This document shows positions 1 through 9,199 of a DNA stretch of 64,000 nucleotides, piece after piece; within the stretch, counting starts at the first letter, position 1, and every line of letters starts with the position of its first letter. A model generated the notes under the pieces. That model was given only the letters and a program-made list of their open reading frames with translations. It had not been told where the DNA came from and did no database searches. Origin of the DNA: Caulobacter segnis. GTDB taxonomy: Bacteria; Pseudomonadota; Alphaproteobacteria; Caulobacterales; Caulobacteraceae. The position numbers were made by a program, and so were the translations under genes. The stretch spans positions 248,001 to 312,000 of the forward strand of contig NZ_JARQWW010000005.1 of assembly GCF_029543125.1 (NCBI RefSeq). Direction: 5' to 3'.

Positions 1-1244
1 GTCCCGTGCCGACCGAATGGGTTGATCAGAAGACGGGCCATCGCATCCGCCGGGTGTCGCCCGACGGCGGCGGCGGCAAGCCGTACTTCTACAAGAACAT
101 GTTCCTGCCGGGCGGCGACTTGATGGTCATCTCCTCGCCGGAAGGCATCTCGACGGTCGACCTGCGCACCTGGGCGGTGAAGCCCCTAGTGAACGACGCC
201 AAGGCCGATCTGATGTTCACCGGCCGCAAGACCCGCAGCGTCTATTATTCCGTCATCGAGCCGGGCGACGGCCAGCCGATGGACCGTCCGCGCACGATCT
301 ACGCGATCGACGTCGACACTCGGAAGACGCGGACCATCTGCAAGCTGCCCAACGGCCAGATCAACTCGGTCAACGCCGACGAGACCCTGCTGCTGGGTTT
401 CGTGGCCTATGGCTCCCAGCCGCTGCAGCCCACCGTCACGGACAACCGCAACCGCCGCTTCGACCAGGCCGAGTACGCGGCCAACGGCCCTGACGGCAAG
501 CCGTTGAACTTCGCTCGGGCCAAGGGCGTGCGGATGCTGCAGCGCTGGGCCGCGCGCTATCCGATGGAGATCTTCGTCGTCGACGTGAAGACCGGCCAGC
601 GCCGCGTGATCCACAAGACCAACGAGTGGATCGGGCACACCCAGTTCTCACCCACCGATCCGCAGCAGATCATCTTCTGCCACGAAGGTCCGTGGCACCG
701 GGTCGACCGCATGTGGGCCATTCGCGCCGACGGTTCGGGTCTGCGCAAGACCCACGAGCGGACCATGAACTTCGAGATCTTCGGCCACGAGTGGTTCAGC
801 CCGGACGGCAAGCAGGTGCTCTACGATCTGCAGACACCGCGCGGCCAGGTGTTCTGGGTGGCCTCCGTCGATCTGGAGACCGGCAAGCGCGTCTGGCGGC
901 GGGTCGAACAGAACGACTGGTCGGTGCACTACAACGTATCGCCGGACGGCACCCTGTTCGCGGGTGACGGCGGCGACGCCGACATGGTCGCCCATGCGCA
1001 GAACGCCAAATGGCTGAAGCTGCTGCGGCCGGAAGCCGTGGTGGACGCCGATCCGAGCAGCGATAAGGCCGAACTGATCGACGTGCAGTACATGCGGTCG
1101 GAGCCGCTGGTGGACATGGCGAACCACGACTACCGGCTGGAGCCGAACCTGACCTTCACACCAGATGCCAAGTGGGTTGTGTTCGTGTCCAACATGCACG
1201 GCAAGAACCACGTGTATGCCGTCGAAGTGGCGAAAGCGGCCTGA
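1..1244 (+). CDS. ogl: Oligogalacturonate lyase (PL22 family), 5' end outside window
   Basis: Cleaves short unsaturated oligogalacturonides in pectin breakdown. The protein has the WD/beta-propeller style repeats of the family (repeated FSPTDPQQ, FSPDGKQ and VSPDGT turns) and the conserved histidines seen in these lyases: GHTQFS, GHEWFS, the VHYN segment and NHDYRLEPN near the C-terminus. These include the family's metal-binding histidines, but I could not map each one. The frame is open to the left edge. A GTG at position 6 gives 412 aa, but homologues normally have extra N-terminal residues or a signal peptide, so I treat the gene as truncated by the window. The next gene is a TonB-dependent receptor and two more pectin enzymes follow, which supports the pectin assignment. 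Confidence 0.85.
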   Translation, partial: PVPTEWVDQKTGHRIRRVSPDGGGGKPYFYKNMFLPGGDLMVISSPEGISTVDLRTWAVKPLVNDAKADLMFTGRKTRSVYYSVIEPGDGQPMDRPRTIYAIDVDTRKTRTICKLPNGQINSVNADETLLLGFVAYGSQPLQPTVTDNRNRRFDQAEYAANGPDGKPLNFARAKGVRMLQRWAARYPMEIFVVDVKTGQRRVIHKTNEWIGHTQFSPTDPQQIIFCHEGPWHRVDRMWAIRADGSGLRKTHERTMNFEIFGHEWFSPDGKQVLYDLQTPRGQVFWVASVDLETGKRVWRRVEQNDWSVHYNVSPDGTLFAGDGGDADMVAHAQNAKWLKLLRPEAVVDADPSSDKAELIDVQYMRSEPLVDMANHDYRLEPNLTFTPDAKWVVFVSNMHGKNHVYAVEVAKAA

Positions 1245-1257
1245 TAACCGGCTTTGA

Positions 1258-1283
1258 CTCGGCCCGGATAGCTCCGGGTCGAG
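1258..1283 (+). terminator. Stem-loop after oligogalacturonate lyase
   Basis: CTCGGCCCGGA and TCCGGGTCGAG form an 11-bp stem (one G-T pair) around a TAGC loop, 14 bases after the stop. There is no T run, so it may stabilise an mRNA end or terminate with Rho rather than act as a classical intrinsic terminator. Confidence 0.45.
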
Positions 1284-1388
1284 CGCTAAGAATACCTATG
1301 TTTCGTAATTCGAGAGCGTGTTTCGCAAAGCGGGCCGCATGGGAAACTGCGGCCAGTTTTCGACAAACTATTGAGTAAAAACAGAAAA

Positions 1389-1410
1389 CTTCAAACCCGC
1401 GGGTTTGAAG
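1389..1410. promoter_or_regulatory. Perfect 22-bp palindrome, likely repressor operator
   Basis: The half-site CTTCAAACCCG is followed directly by its exact reverse complement, giving a gapless palindrome with a central CG. It lies 165 bp upstream of the TonB receptor start, in a 330-bp intergenic region that holds no gene. LacI-family operators have this form (AAACC-GG centre). The controlling protein is not in the window, so the family is an inference. Confidence 0.55.
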
Positions 1411-1574
1411 GAAATGCTTGCCACACACGGTTTGGTAACGCCGATCGTGGCGTATTGCAAAAATCGAGAAGCTGTTGCAAGAAGTGGAACGCAATCGCGT
1501 TCGAACATACGCGACAATGTATCAAAAAATGACACCGGTGCCATATGCGGCTCCGGAGGGGAGAGAGAGAAATC

Positions 1575-4298
1575 ATGCGACGCTCCACGCAAACTCGGAT
1601 TCTGTGCGCCGCCTCGGTGTCGGTTCTCGCGCTTATGGCTGCGCCTGCGTTCGCGCAGACGGACGCCGCGGCTCCTGTCTCGACGGCCCAGACCGGCGAT
1701 GACGGCGTGACCGAAGTCGAAGACATTGTCGTCACCGGCTTCCGCTCGAGCCTGCAGCAGGCTCTGAACATCAAGCGCGAAGAGGCTGGCGCGGTCGACA
1801 CCATCCTGGCTGAAGACATCGCCGACTTCCCGGACCTGAACCTCGCCGAGTCGATCCAGCGCCTGCCGGGCGTCACCATCGACCGCGAAGGCGGCCAGGG
1901 CCGTACGATCTCGGTCCGTGGTCTGGGCGCCGACTTCACCCGCACCCGCATCAACGGCCTGGAAGCCCAGGCCGCCTACGGCAGCAACCGCAGCCGCGGC
2001 TTCGACTTCTCGATGTTCGCCTCGGAGCTGTTCAACAGCATCACCGTCCGCAAGACGCAGTCGGCCGAGATCGAGGAAGGCTCGCTGGGCGCGACCGTCG
2101 ATCTGCAGACCGCCCGTCCGCTGGACTACAACCGCAGCGGCCTGACCTCGGCCCTGTCGGTGCAGGGCTCGTACAACGACCTGTCCGAAAAGACCGTGCC
2201 TCGCCTGGCCGGCCTGCTGAGCTGGGCCAACGAAGACCGCACCTTCGGCGCCCTGATCTCGGTGGCCTATTCGGAGCGTTCGCCGATCAGCGAGAGCTTC
2301 AACACCACGCGCTGGCAATCCGGCGATCCGACCGCCGCCTACGGCGCCGGCAACAACTTCGCCAACTGCATCCCCTGCACCACCGCTGCGCAACGCAACG
2401 ATGTGCTCCGCGCCTACTATCCGCGGATCCCGCGCTACACCTTCGGCACCTTCGATGAAGACCGCCTGGGTGTGACCAGCTCGATCCAGTGGCGCCCGAC
2501 CGAGCGCACCGAAGTCGCCGTCGACTTCCTGTGGTCGCGCTTCAACCAGGAAGCCGAGAGCCCGAACATCGAAGCCATCAGCTTCAGCCGCGCCGCCGGC
2601 GGCGTCCGCGAGACCATCGTCCGCGACTACGCTATCGACGCCTCCAACAACACCCTCTCCTACGGCGTGTTCGACATGGTCGACATCCGCTCGGAGAACG
2701 GCTTCACCCGTGACGAGAGCAACTTCTACCAGGGCTCCCTGAACGTGAAGCACGAGTTCAGCGACCGCCTGCGCGGCCGCCTGAAGCTCGGCGCCAACAA
2801 GTCCGAAGCCCGCACCCCGTTCAACGTCGCCTACATGTTCGACGCGAACAACCAGAACGGCTTCACCTACGACTTCCGCGGCGACGACCGTCTGCCGATG
2901 ATCAACTACGGCTTCGACGTCTCGAAGGGTGACCGCTTCACCCTGACCGAATGGCGCCGCAGCACCGGCGGCGCGAACTTCGAAAACCAGGTCGCCGCCG
3001 GCGCCCTGGAATACGACCTGACGCCGGAGATCACCTTCAAGGCCGGTGGTGAGTACCGCACCTACGGCTTCGACACCTTCGGCATGCAGCAGGCGGTCTC
3101 GGCCCTCTCCGGCGCTGACCGCATCGTCGGCGTGGGCAATGTGGGCAAGGTCGTCAGCATCGACGGCGGCCTGGATATCCCGAACGGCTCGAACCTGAGC
3201 TTCATCGTTCCGGACATCCAGAAGCTGAACGGCGTCGTGGGCCAGTTCAATGCTCCGCTGGTGCCGACCTATAACGGCATCCGTGAAGTCGAGGAAACCG
3301 ACAAGGGCCTGTTCGCCCAGGCGGACTTCAACACCACGTTCGCGGACATGACCGTCCGCGGCAACGTCGGCGTCCGCTACGCCCGCACCGACATCGACTC
3401 CTCGGGCTTCCTGGACACCAACTACGTCACCGTCAAAAACAAGTACGACGACATCCTGCCGTCCTTCAACGTGGCCATCGAGCCGCGTGACGACCTGGTC
3501 GTCCGCCTCGGCGCCGCCAAGGTGATGTCGCGTCCGGCCCTGGGCGACCTGACGCCGGGCGGCTCGCTGTCGACTCCGACGCGCCGCGTGTCCTACGGCA
3601 ACCCGATGCTGGATCCGTTCCGCGCGACCAACTTCGACCTGTCGGTGGAATGGTACTTCCAGAGCGAAGGCCTGCTGGCCGCCGCCGTGTTCTACAAGGA
3701 CATCGACAGCTTCATCACCACCGTCACCGAAATGGTGCCGTGGCGCAGCCTGGGCCTGCCGGACGACCTGCTCGTCGGCACGCCGGCGTCGCCGGATGAA
3801 GACTTCGAAGTCACCCGCAAGGTCAACGGCGCCGGCGGCTCGCTGCACGGCATCGAGCTGCAGTACCAGCAGCCCTTCACCTTCCTGCCGGGCATCGGCA
3901 AGGACTTCGGCTTCATCGGCAACTTCACCTACGTCGACTCCGAGGTCGACTACGGCGCCTATGGCAAGAACCGCCTGACGGGCCAGTCGAAGTATGCCTT
4001 CAACACCACGCTGTACTACGAGAAGGGCCCGATGCAGGCCCGCGTCTCAGGCGCCTACCGCAGCCAGTATCTGCTGGCCTATCCGGGCGGCAACAACAAC
4101 AGCGAGGAAGGCGTGCGCAGCACGTTCAACCTGGACGCCTCGGCTTCCTACGAGATCACCGACAACCTGACGGTCTCGGTCGAAGCCCTGAACCTGACCG
4201 ACGCCTACAACGACCGTTACGTCGACGAGACGAACCGGGTGTCGAACTACCGCCACTTTGGCCGCGAGGTCATGCTGGGAATGCGCTGGAAGTACTGA
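1575..4298 (+). CDS. TonB-dependent receptor, probably for pectin oligosaccharides
   Basis: Outer-membrane active transporter of about 907 aa. I chose the ATG at 1575 because GGAGGGGA lies 12 bases upstream and the protein then opens with a clean signal peptide ending APAFAQ; the frame is open further upstream but without a signal. A TonB-box-like segment (EDIVVTGF) leads into a plug domain with LAESIQRLPGVTIDR and the SVRGLGADF motif. The C-terminus ends in an aromatic beta-signal (MLGMRWKY). The plug style matches the Xanthomonas/Caulobacter receptor class that takes up plant-derived carbohydrates. The substrate is inferred from the neighbours (lyase, GH28, GH105), not from the receptor itself. 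Confidence 0.9.
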   Translation: MRRSTQTRILCAASVSVLALMAAPAFAQTDAAAPVSTAQTGDDGVTEVEDIVVTGFRSSLQQALNIKREEAGAVDTILAEDIADFPDLNLAESIQRLPGVTIDREGGQGRTISVRGLGADFTRTRINGLEAQAAYGSNRSRGFDFSMFASELFNSITVRKTQSAEIEEGSLGATVDLQTARPLDYNRSGLTSALSVQGSYNDLSEKTVPRLAGLLSWANEDRTFGALISVAYSERSPISESFNTTRWQSGDPTAAYGAGNNFANCIPCTTAAQRNDVLRAYYPRIPRYTFGTFDEDRLGVTSSIQWRPTERTEVAVDFLWSRFNQEAESPNIEAISFSRAAGGVRETIVRDYAIDASNNTLSYGVFDMVDIRSENGFTRDESNFYQGSLNVKHEFSDRLRGRLKLGANKSEARTPFNVAYMFDANNQNGFTYDFRGDDRLPMINYGFDVSKGDRFTLTEWRRSTGGANFENQVAAGALEYDLTPEITFKAGGEYRTYGFDTFGMQQAVSALSGADRIVGVGNVGKVVSIDGGLDIPNGSNLSFIVPDIQKLNGVVGQFNAPLVPTYNGIREVEETDKGLFAQADFNTTFADMTVRGNVGVRYARTDIDSSGFLDTNYVTVKNKYDDILPSFNVAIEPRDDLVVRLGAAKVMSRPALGDLTPGGSLSTPTRRVSYGNPMLDPFRATNFDLSVEWYFQSEGLLAAAVFYKDIDSFITTVTEMVPWRSLGLPDDLLVGTPASPDEDFEVTRKVNGAGGSLHGIELQYQQPFTFLPGIGKDFGFIGNFTYVDSEVDYGAYGKNRLTGQSKYAFNTTLYYEKGPMQARVSGAYRSQYLLAYPGGNNNSEEGVRSTFNLDASASYEITDNLTVSVEALNLTDAYNDRYVDETNRVSNYRHFGREVMLGMRWKY

Positions 4299-4329
4299 TC
4301 CTTCCCCCTGAACTTCAGCGTTTCTACTC

Positions 4330-4365
4330 GGCCCGGAGCAGCCTCTGCTCCGGGCCTTTTTCTTT
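4330..4365 (+). terminator. Intrinsic terminator of the TonB receptor gene
   Basis: An 11-bp perfect stem, GGCCCGGAGCA with TGCTCCGGGCC, loop GCCTC, followed by TTTTTCTTT. It lies 32 bases after the receptor stop and faces the convergent GH28 gene. Confidence 0.9.
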
Positions 4366-4399
4366 GTCGGCTGGGGAAGCTTGAGACGGGTGTCCGGGA

Positions 4400-5788
4400 C
4401 TAGCCCAGGCGGCCACGCAGGCCGACGACGCCCTTGGAGTCGGTGACCTTGGGCGCCTTGCCGTCCAGGCTGTCGATGCGGCAGTCGGTGAAGCGCCAGT
4501 TCTCGGCGTTGGCGATGGAGCCGGACTCTCGCACGTCCCAGTCCAGCCGCTCGAAGGTGAAGTCCTTCAGCGGAGCCTCGGGATAGGCGGCGGCCTCGAA
4601 GCCGATCTTGGCGCCCACCGCCTTGACGTTGGACAGGTGGACATTGCGGATGCGCGGCAGGCCCTGCTCCCGAGGGACCGGCGTCGCCAGGGCGCGCCAG
4701 TGATCAGGCACATTGTCGATGCCCTTGGGGATCTCCGCATAGCTGTAGTTCGGATACCAGTTCAGGTTCACCCGCAGGACCGTGGCGACATCCTGCATGA
4801 AGATGTCGTGCAGACGGATGTTGGAGATCACCCCGCCGCGCGTGTGGCCGGACTTGAAGAAGATGCCCAGCGGCGTCGGATATTCGATCCGCAGGCCGGA
4901 CACCTCGATGTCCTCGAACCCGCCGGAGGTCTCGCTGCCGAAGGTCATGCCGGCCAGGGCGTCGCGGACCACGCAGTCCTTGATCTTCACCTGACGGCAG
5001 GGCCGCGCCACGCGCAGGCCGTCCCAATCGCGGCCGGCCTTGATGCACAGGGCGTCGTCATTGACCGACAGGTCGCAACGCTCGACCAGCACTCGCTCGG
5101 AGGAGTCGATGTCGATGCCGTCCGTGGACGGCCCCCGGCCCCCGATGTTGTTGCGGATGATCAGGTCCGAGACCTTTACGTCGCGCGAGTAGCAGACGTG
5201 GACCGTCCAGAACCCGGCTCGGGTCAGGTTGAGGCCGGAGACCTCCACATTGTCGGAGTCATAGACGTGGATCAGGCGCGGCCGGCGGCAGTCATAGTCC
5301 GCCGCCCAGCGCAGGCCGCGCGGGTCATAGTCGCGGCGCATGGCGTAATAGCTGTCCCAGAACGCCTTGCCGTCGCCGTCCACCACGCCCTCGCCGGTGA
5401 TTTTGGCGCCGCGCTGGCGATAGACGTTCAGCAGGGCCGCCGGCCAATCCATTTCGACCCCGGCCACACGGGTGCGGATCGTCGGATAGGCCGAAAGATC
5501 GGTCAGGCCGCGCACGGTGGCCCCGCGGTCGATCAGCAAGGTGACGGCCGACTTCACGAACAGCGAGCCGGTCAGATACACGCCGGGCTTCAGCACGACG
5601 GTCCCGCCGCCCTGAGCGGCGGCGGCGTCGATGGCCGCCTGGATCGCACGCGTATCGATGGTCCGACCGTCACCCGTTGCGCCGAAATCGGAGGCGAGGA
5701 AGGTGCGGCCGCCAGTCTGGGCCAGGGCTGGCGCGGCGGAAGCCAAGGCTCCGCTCAGGCCCAGTTGCAGAAGGGATCGACGATGCAT
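4400..5788 (-). CDS. GH28 polygalacturonase, exo-type
   Basis: Hydrolyses galacturonan (pectin backbone). 462 aa, starting at the ATG at 5788, which has GAGAGG upstream; a longer frame exists but lacks a signal. The N-terminus HRRSLLQLG followed by a hydrophobic stretch and ALAQ looks like a twin-arginine signal. The right-handed parallel beta-helix fold is indicated by the ASDFGATGDG opening. GH28 motifs are visible: STDG (about residues 221-224), the DD pair at 244-245, GSE at 284-286 followed by TSGG in place of the usual GHG, and FFKSG around 311. The GSE variant is what exo-acting bacterial members show. Divergent from the GH105 gene, so both probably share regulatory DNA at 5789-6046. 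Confidence 0.88.
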   Translation of the reverse strand: MHRRSLLQLGLSGALASAAPALAQTGGRTFLASDFGATGDGRTIDTRAIQAAIDAAAAQGGGTVVLKPGVYLTGSLFVKSAVTLLIDRGATVRGLTDLSAYPTIRTRVAGVEMDWPAALLNVYRQRGAKITGEGVVDGDGKAFWDSYYAMRRDYDPRGLRWAADYDCRRPRLIHVYDSDNVEVSGLNLTRAGFWTVHVCYSRDVKVSDLIIRNNIGGRGPSTDGIDIDSSERVLVERCDLSVNDDALCIKAGRDWDGLRVARPCRQVKIKDCVVRDALAGMTFGSETSGGFEDIEVSGLRIEYPTPLGIFFKSGHTRGGVISNIRLHDIFMQDVATVLRVNLNWYPNYSYAEIPKGIDNVPDHWRALATPVPREQGLPRIRNVHLSNVKAVGAKIGFEAAAYPEAPLKDFTFERLDWDVRESGSIANAENWRFTDCRIDSLDGKAPKVTDSKGVVGLRGRLG

Positions 5789-6046
5789 AGACAGCCTCTC
5801 GGTGATCGGGGAACGGCGGCGGACGAGCGCCCAAAGCCAGCTTCCACGGCGACCGGATCGTCGCCCCAAGCGTTTCCCACATTCTGTTCTTTCGTCTCAC
5901 GATAGCGGACGATATGGTCAAGGCCAAGGCGTTGACGGCACGGCCAGGCGCCCTACGACAGACGCCGTCGGCGCTTTCCACCTGTGGTCGAGAACGCTGA
6001 ACAGACGATGCGACGCCATCCCCCAGCGTCGCCGGAGGAACAATAC

Positions 6047-8290
6047 ATGCCCCTGCCCCGCCGCGCCGGTCTCGGCCTGACCATCGCCCTGACCACGACT
6101 GCGCTGCTGTCCAGCCCGGTCCTCGCCCAAACGACCGGCCCCACCCTGCCGCCCGGCGTCGAAGCGGACTGGCTGAAGGCCCGCCCGCGCCCGGCGCTGA
6201 ACGTGAACGCCTCCCGCCTGCCCACCCGCGCCGAGACCCTGGCCGCGATCGAATACGTGGCCTCCTCGCAGATCGCCGCCATGGCGCGGGAGCCGATCGC
6301 CCTGTCGACCGGCAGCAACCTGACCCAGATGTCGTCCAACTGGGTGGCGGCCACCTTCTATGTCGGCGCGGCGCGTCTGGCGCGCGTGTCGGACGATCCG
6401 GAAACCCTGCGCTTCCTGACCGCCGTGGCGGAGCACTACAACTACAGCGTCCGCGGCGCCCGTTCCGGCCCGACCATGCTGAACGCCGACGACATCACCA
6501 TCGGCGACCTCTACGAAGAGCTCTATTCGCGTCGCCGCCAGGAAGGCGTTCTGATGCCCCTGCGTCAGCGCCTGGACTGGCAAGTCCCGCACCTGAACCG
6601 CTCCACCGAGACGCCGGCCCTGGTCTGGTGGTGGGCCGACGCCCTCTACATGGCGCCGCCGGTCCTGGCGCGGATGTCGGCGATCACCGGCGATCCCAAA
6701 TACCTCGCCGCCGCCGACAAGGAATGGCGACGCACCGCCGCCCGCCTGTGGGTTCCGGAAGAAGGCCTGTTCCTGCGCGACGAGCGCTTCAAGGACCGCC
6801 GCAGCGCCAACGGCCAGCCCATCTACTGGGCGCGCGCCAACGGCTGGGTGATGGGCGGCATCGCCCGCTGGCTGGAGTCCATGCCGGCCGACTACCCGGA
6901 CCGCGCCTATTACGTGGACATCTTCCAGAAGATGTCGGCGCGCGTCGCCAAGCTGCAGCAGGACGACGGCCTGTGGCGCTCCAGCCTGCTGGACCCGAAG
7001 GCGCATCCTGAAGCCGAGACTTCCGGCTCCGTCTTCTTCGTCTATGCGCTGGCCTGGGGCATCAACCACGGCCTGCTGGATCGCGCGACCTACCTGCCGC
7101 ATGTGCAGAAAGGCTGGGCGGCGCTGAACCGCACCGTCCTGCCGAACGGCCTGGTCGGCGCGGCGCAGAAGACGGGCGACCAGCCCGTCTCAACCAAGCC
7201 GGACGAAACCGGTCTCTACGCCTCTGGAACCTACATCCTCGCCGGGCTGGAGATCATGGACCTGCACGGCCCGACCCGGAGCCTGCCGGAAGCCGAACCC
7301 GCTCAAGATGCGCCCGAGGTGATCGCCGCCACCACCCCGACGCCCCCCGCCCCGGTCACCGTGGTGGGCGAGGAGGAGAAGCGCCGCCGCGAGGCCGAGA
7401 TGAAGGCCACCGCCGCCCTGGCCTACGACCCAGCTGGCCTGAAGCGCCCCTCAACCATCGAGCGCCTGACCCCGCCGCCGGCCGACCAGCAGGCCCCGCG
7501 CGCCGTGGTCCGCTTCGCCCCGGATCGTCTCGACGACCTGCTGTGGGAGAACGACAAGGTCGCGCATCGCATCTACGGTCCGGCGCTGGAATCGCGCGAG
7601 GCGCCGTCGGGCTCTGGCATCGACGTGTGGGCCAAGCGCGTGCGCTATCCCTACATGGACCGCCAGTTGAAGTTCCCGAACTACCACGTGGACCGGGGTG
7701 AAGGCCTGGACTTCTACGACGTCGGCCGCGGCCGCGGCGCGGGCGGCCTGGGCGTCTGGTACGACAACAAGCTGTGGACCAGCCGCAACTTCTCCAAGTA
7801 CCGGATCGACAAGACGGGCGGCGACGAAGCCAAGTTCAGCGTCGACTATCGCCCCTGGCCCGTGGATGTGGCCCGCAAGGTCTGGGAGACGCGCGACTTC
7901 TCCCTGCCGCTGGGCTCGAACTTCACTCGCATGACCTCGACGCTCAGCTCCGACACCAAGGAGCAGCTGGTGGTCGCCATCGGCATCTCCAAGCGCCGCA
8001 ATGACGCCGGCTCGGGCTTCGTCACCCGTGACGCCAAGAACGGCCGCCTGATGTTCTGGGAGCCGAACAATCCCGAACACGGCAGCCTCGGCATCGCCAT
8101 CGCGGTGGACCCGGCGACGGTCGAAGGCTTCACCGAGGACGCCGACAACTACCTGATCCTGGTCCGCGTCACGCCCGGCAAGCCCTTCACCTACTATGTG
8201 GGCTCGGCCTGGGATCGAGGCCTGGACTTCCGCAACCGCGCCGAATGGGAAACCTTCGTCGCCAACCAGAAGCTGAGCTTCAAGCCGTAG
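6047..8290 (+). CDS. GH105 unsaturated glucuronyl/rhamnogalacturonyl hydrolase fused to DUF4861
   Basis: 747 aa. The ATG at 6047 has GGAGGAA six bases upstream and gives a signal peptide ending SPVLAQ. Residues about 40-410 are a GH105 (alpha/alpha barrel) domain; WWADALYMAPPVLA holds the expected catalytic Asp at 198, and RANGWVMGGIARWL is a further family signature. It should remove the unsaturated uronic acid left by pectin lyases. A Pro/Ala-rich linker (about 415-490) leads to the C-terminal part of a DUF4861 domain (LLWENDKVAHRIYGPAL, GIDVWAKRVRYP, GEGLDFYDVGRGRGAGGLG). DUF4861 has no established activity but often sits beside pectin genes. The fusion is the unusual point. Confidence 0.85.
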   Translation: MPLPRRAGLGLTIALTTTALLSSPVLAQTTGPTLPPGVEADWLKARPRPALNVNASRLPTRAETLAAIEYVASSQIAAMAREPIALSTGSNLTQMSSNWVAATFYVGAARLARVSDDPETLRFLTAVAEHYNYSVRGARSGPTMLNADDITIGDLYEELYSRRRQEGVLMPLRQRLDWQVPHLNRSTETPALVWWWADALYMAPPVLARMSAITGDPKYLAAADKEWRRTAARLWVPEEGLFLRDERFKDRRSANGQPIYWARANGWVMGGIARWLESMPADYPDRAYYVDIFQKMSARVAKLQQDDGLWRSSLLDPKAHPEAETSGSVFFVYALAWGINHGLLDRATYLPHVQKGWAALNRTVLPNGLVGAAQKTGDQPVSTKPDETGLYASGTYILAGLEIMDLHGPTRSLPEAEPAQDAPEVIAATTPTPPAPVTVVGEEEKRRREAEMKATAALAYDPAGLKRPSTIERLTPPPADQQAPRAVVRFAPDRLDDLLWENDKVAHRIYGPALESREAPSGSGIDVWAKRVRYPYMDRQLKFPNYHVDRGEGLDFYDVGRGRGAGGLGVWYDNKLWTSRNFSKYRIDKTGGDEAKFSVDYRPWPVDVARKVWETRDFSLPLGSNFTRMTSTLSSDTKEQLVVAIGISKRRNDAGSGFVTRDAKNGRLMFWEPNNPEHGSLGIAIAVDPATVEGFTEDADNYLILVRVTPGKPFTYYVGSAWDRGLDFRNRAEWETFVANQKLSFKP

Positions 8291-8317
8291 GGGTTCTCTA
8301 TCCCTCGCCCCCTCTGG

Positions 8318-8378
8318 GGGAGCTTCTCCTCCCCCGCCCGCGGGGGAGGGGGACCGCGAAGCGGTGGAGGGGGCGAGA
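8318..8378. repeat. REP-like GC-rich palindromic element
   Basis: CCCCCGCCCGCGGGGGAGGG is followed by GACCGCGAAGCGGTGGAGGG. The second part (CCGC-GAA-GCGG hairpin beside polypurine) is a form widely dispersed between genes in alphaproteobacteria. It lies just after the GH105 stop and may end its transcript. Confidence 0.6.
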
Positions 8379-8440
8379 CTGGGCTCCGTCCCTATCCCCT
8401 CGCACCTCTAGCGGTGACAGCCGCGTTCCCAAAAAGCTCC

Positions 8441-8470
8441 GTCACCCTAGGCCTTGTGCCTAGGGCCCAG
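8441..8470. repeat. REP-like hairpin, copy 1
   Basis: CCCTAGGC, loop CTTGT, GCCTAGGG, flanked by GTCA and CCAG. This is the GTCA-CCCnAGG-CTTGT-CC(T)nGGG-CCAG layout of common alphaproteobacterial intergenic palindromes. A degenerate inverted copy lies at 8533-8570. Confidence 0.65.
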
Positions 8471-8532
8471 AAACGGCTGAGCTTCCTGGTGAAGTGCGGC
8501 GTTTGTCGCCCCGCCAATCCTGCCGCCACGGA

Positions 8533-8570
8533 GTCTCTGGGTCTTAGGCGCCAGGCCTAGGAAGACGGAT
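8533..8570. repeat. REP-like hairpin, copy 2 (inverted)
   Basis: Read on the minus strand it gives CGTCTTCCTAGGCCT, then GCGCCTAAGACCCAGAG, parallel to the copy at 8441-8470. The two copies face each other about 65 bp apart, so the whole segment could fold as one large structure. Confidence 0.55.
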
Positions 8571-8977
8571 GTGGGGCGGGGAAATCAGCGAACTTATCCG
8601 CCCCCATTCCAACCAGCCGTAACCTTCTCCCGTCTCCGTCACGGGAAGGGCGCTCGGCCAGCGCCGGTTGTGACGGGGATGCGGTCGAGCGGGAAGCGCT
8701 CCGGCGGGCGCGCCTTACGGCCCCGTCGGATGTCGCAGGCGTGGAACCCCGGCGTCCACGCGGTCCGGGACCTCCTCGCTGGAGGAGGCCCGCCCGTCAG
8801 GGCCTTTGCTCGGAGATTTGTAAGTCCTCTCGAGGAGCCCCCAGACACGATCGCGCGGAGCGGAAAGACCTACGTCGAACCGGCACGCCTAAGTCCCATC
8901 GCCTGACGCAGGTCAGGCCGCTCCGCCGCCCTTCCAACCTTGCGGGTTCAGGTCCGAGAGAACGCGGAGCTGTGCCT

Positions 8978-9008
8978 GCCTCCCTCTCCCTCGATGGGAG
9001 AGGGATCG
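8978..9008. repeat. REP-like hairpin CCCTCTCCC/GGGAGAGGG
   Basis: A perfect 9-bp stem (8982-8990 with 8996-9004) with loop TCGAT, followed by ATCGAGGTTGAGGGTG. A related weaker element with stem CCCTTCC/GGAAGGG lies at 9074-9099 and shares the CATCGAGG core. Confidence 0.6.
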
Positions 9009-9199
9009 AGGTTGAGGGTGAATGCTGCCTCTCCGCCGCGCAGAACCCAACCGCCGCATCACCCCCATCCCAGCCCTTCCCCCATCGAGGATGGAAGGGT
9101 CGGACTGCGTCCCTCTTGAAACACAGCAGATTCGCGTCGAATTCGCGCTGCAGGCGAACGATCCGCTCCCACAATCTCCCGATCTCGCGCGACTTTTTG

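Noticed and set aside
1368..3848. 826-codon open frame on the minus strand opposite the TonB receptor
   Set aside because: It is a shadow caused by third-position GC bias; it has no family, no ribosome site and only low-complexity Val/Ala/Asp/Gly/Arg text, while the plus strand has a complete receptor.
8639..8848. 69-codon minus-strand frame and overlapping plus-strand frames in the gene-free kilobase
   Set aside because: No start signal, no recognisable family, and several mutually overlapping frames of similar quality; treated as non-coding.
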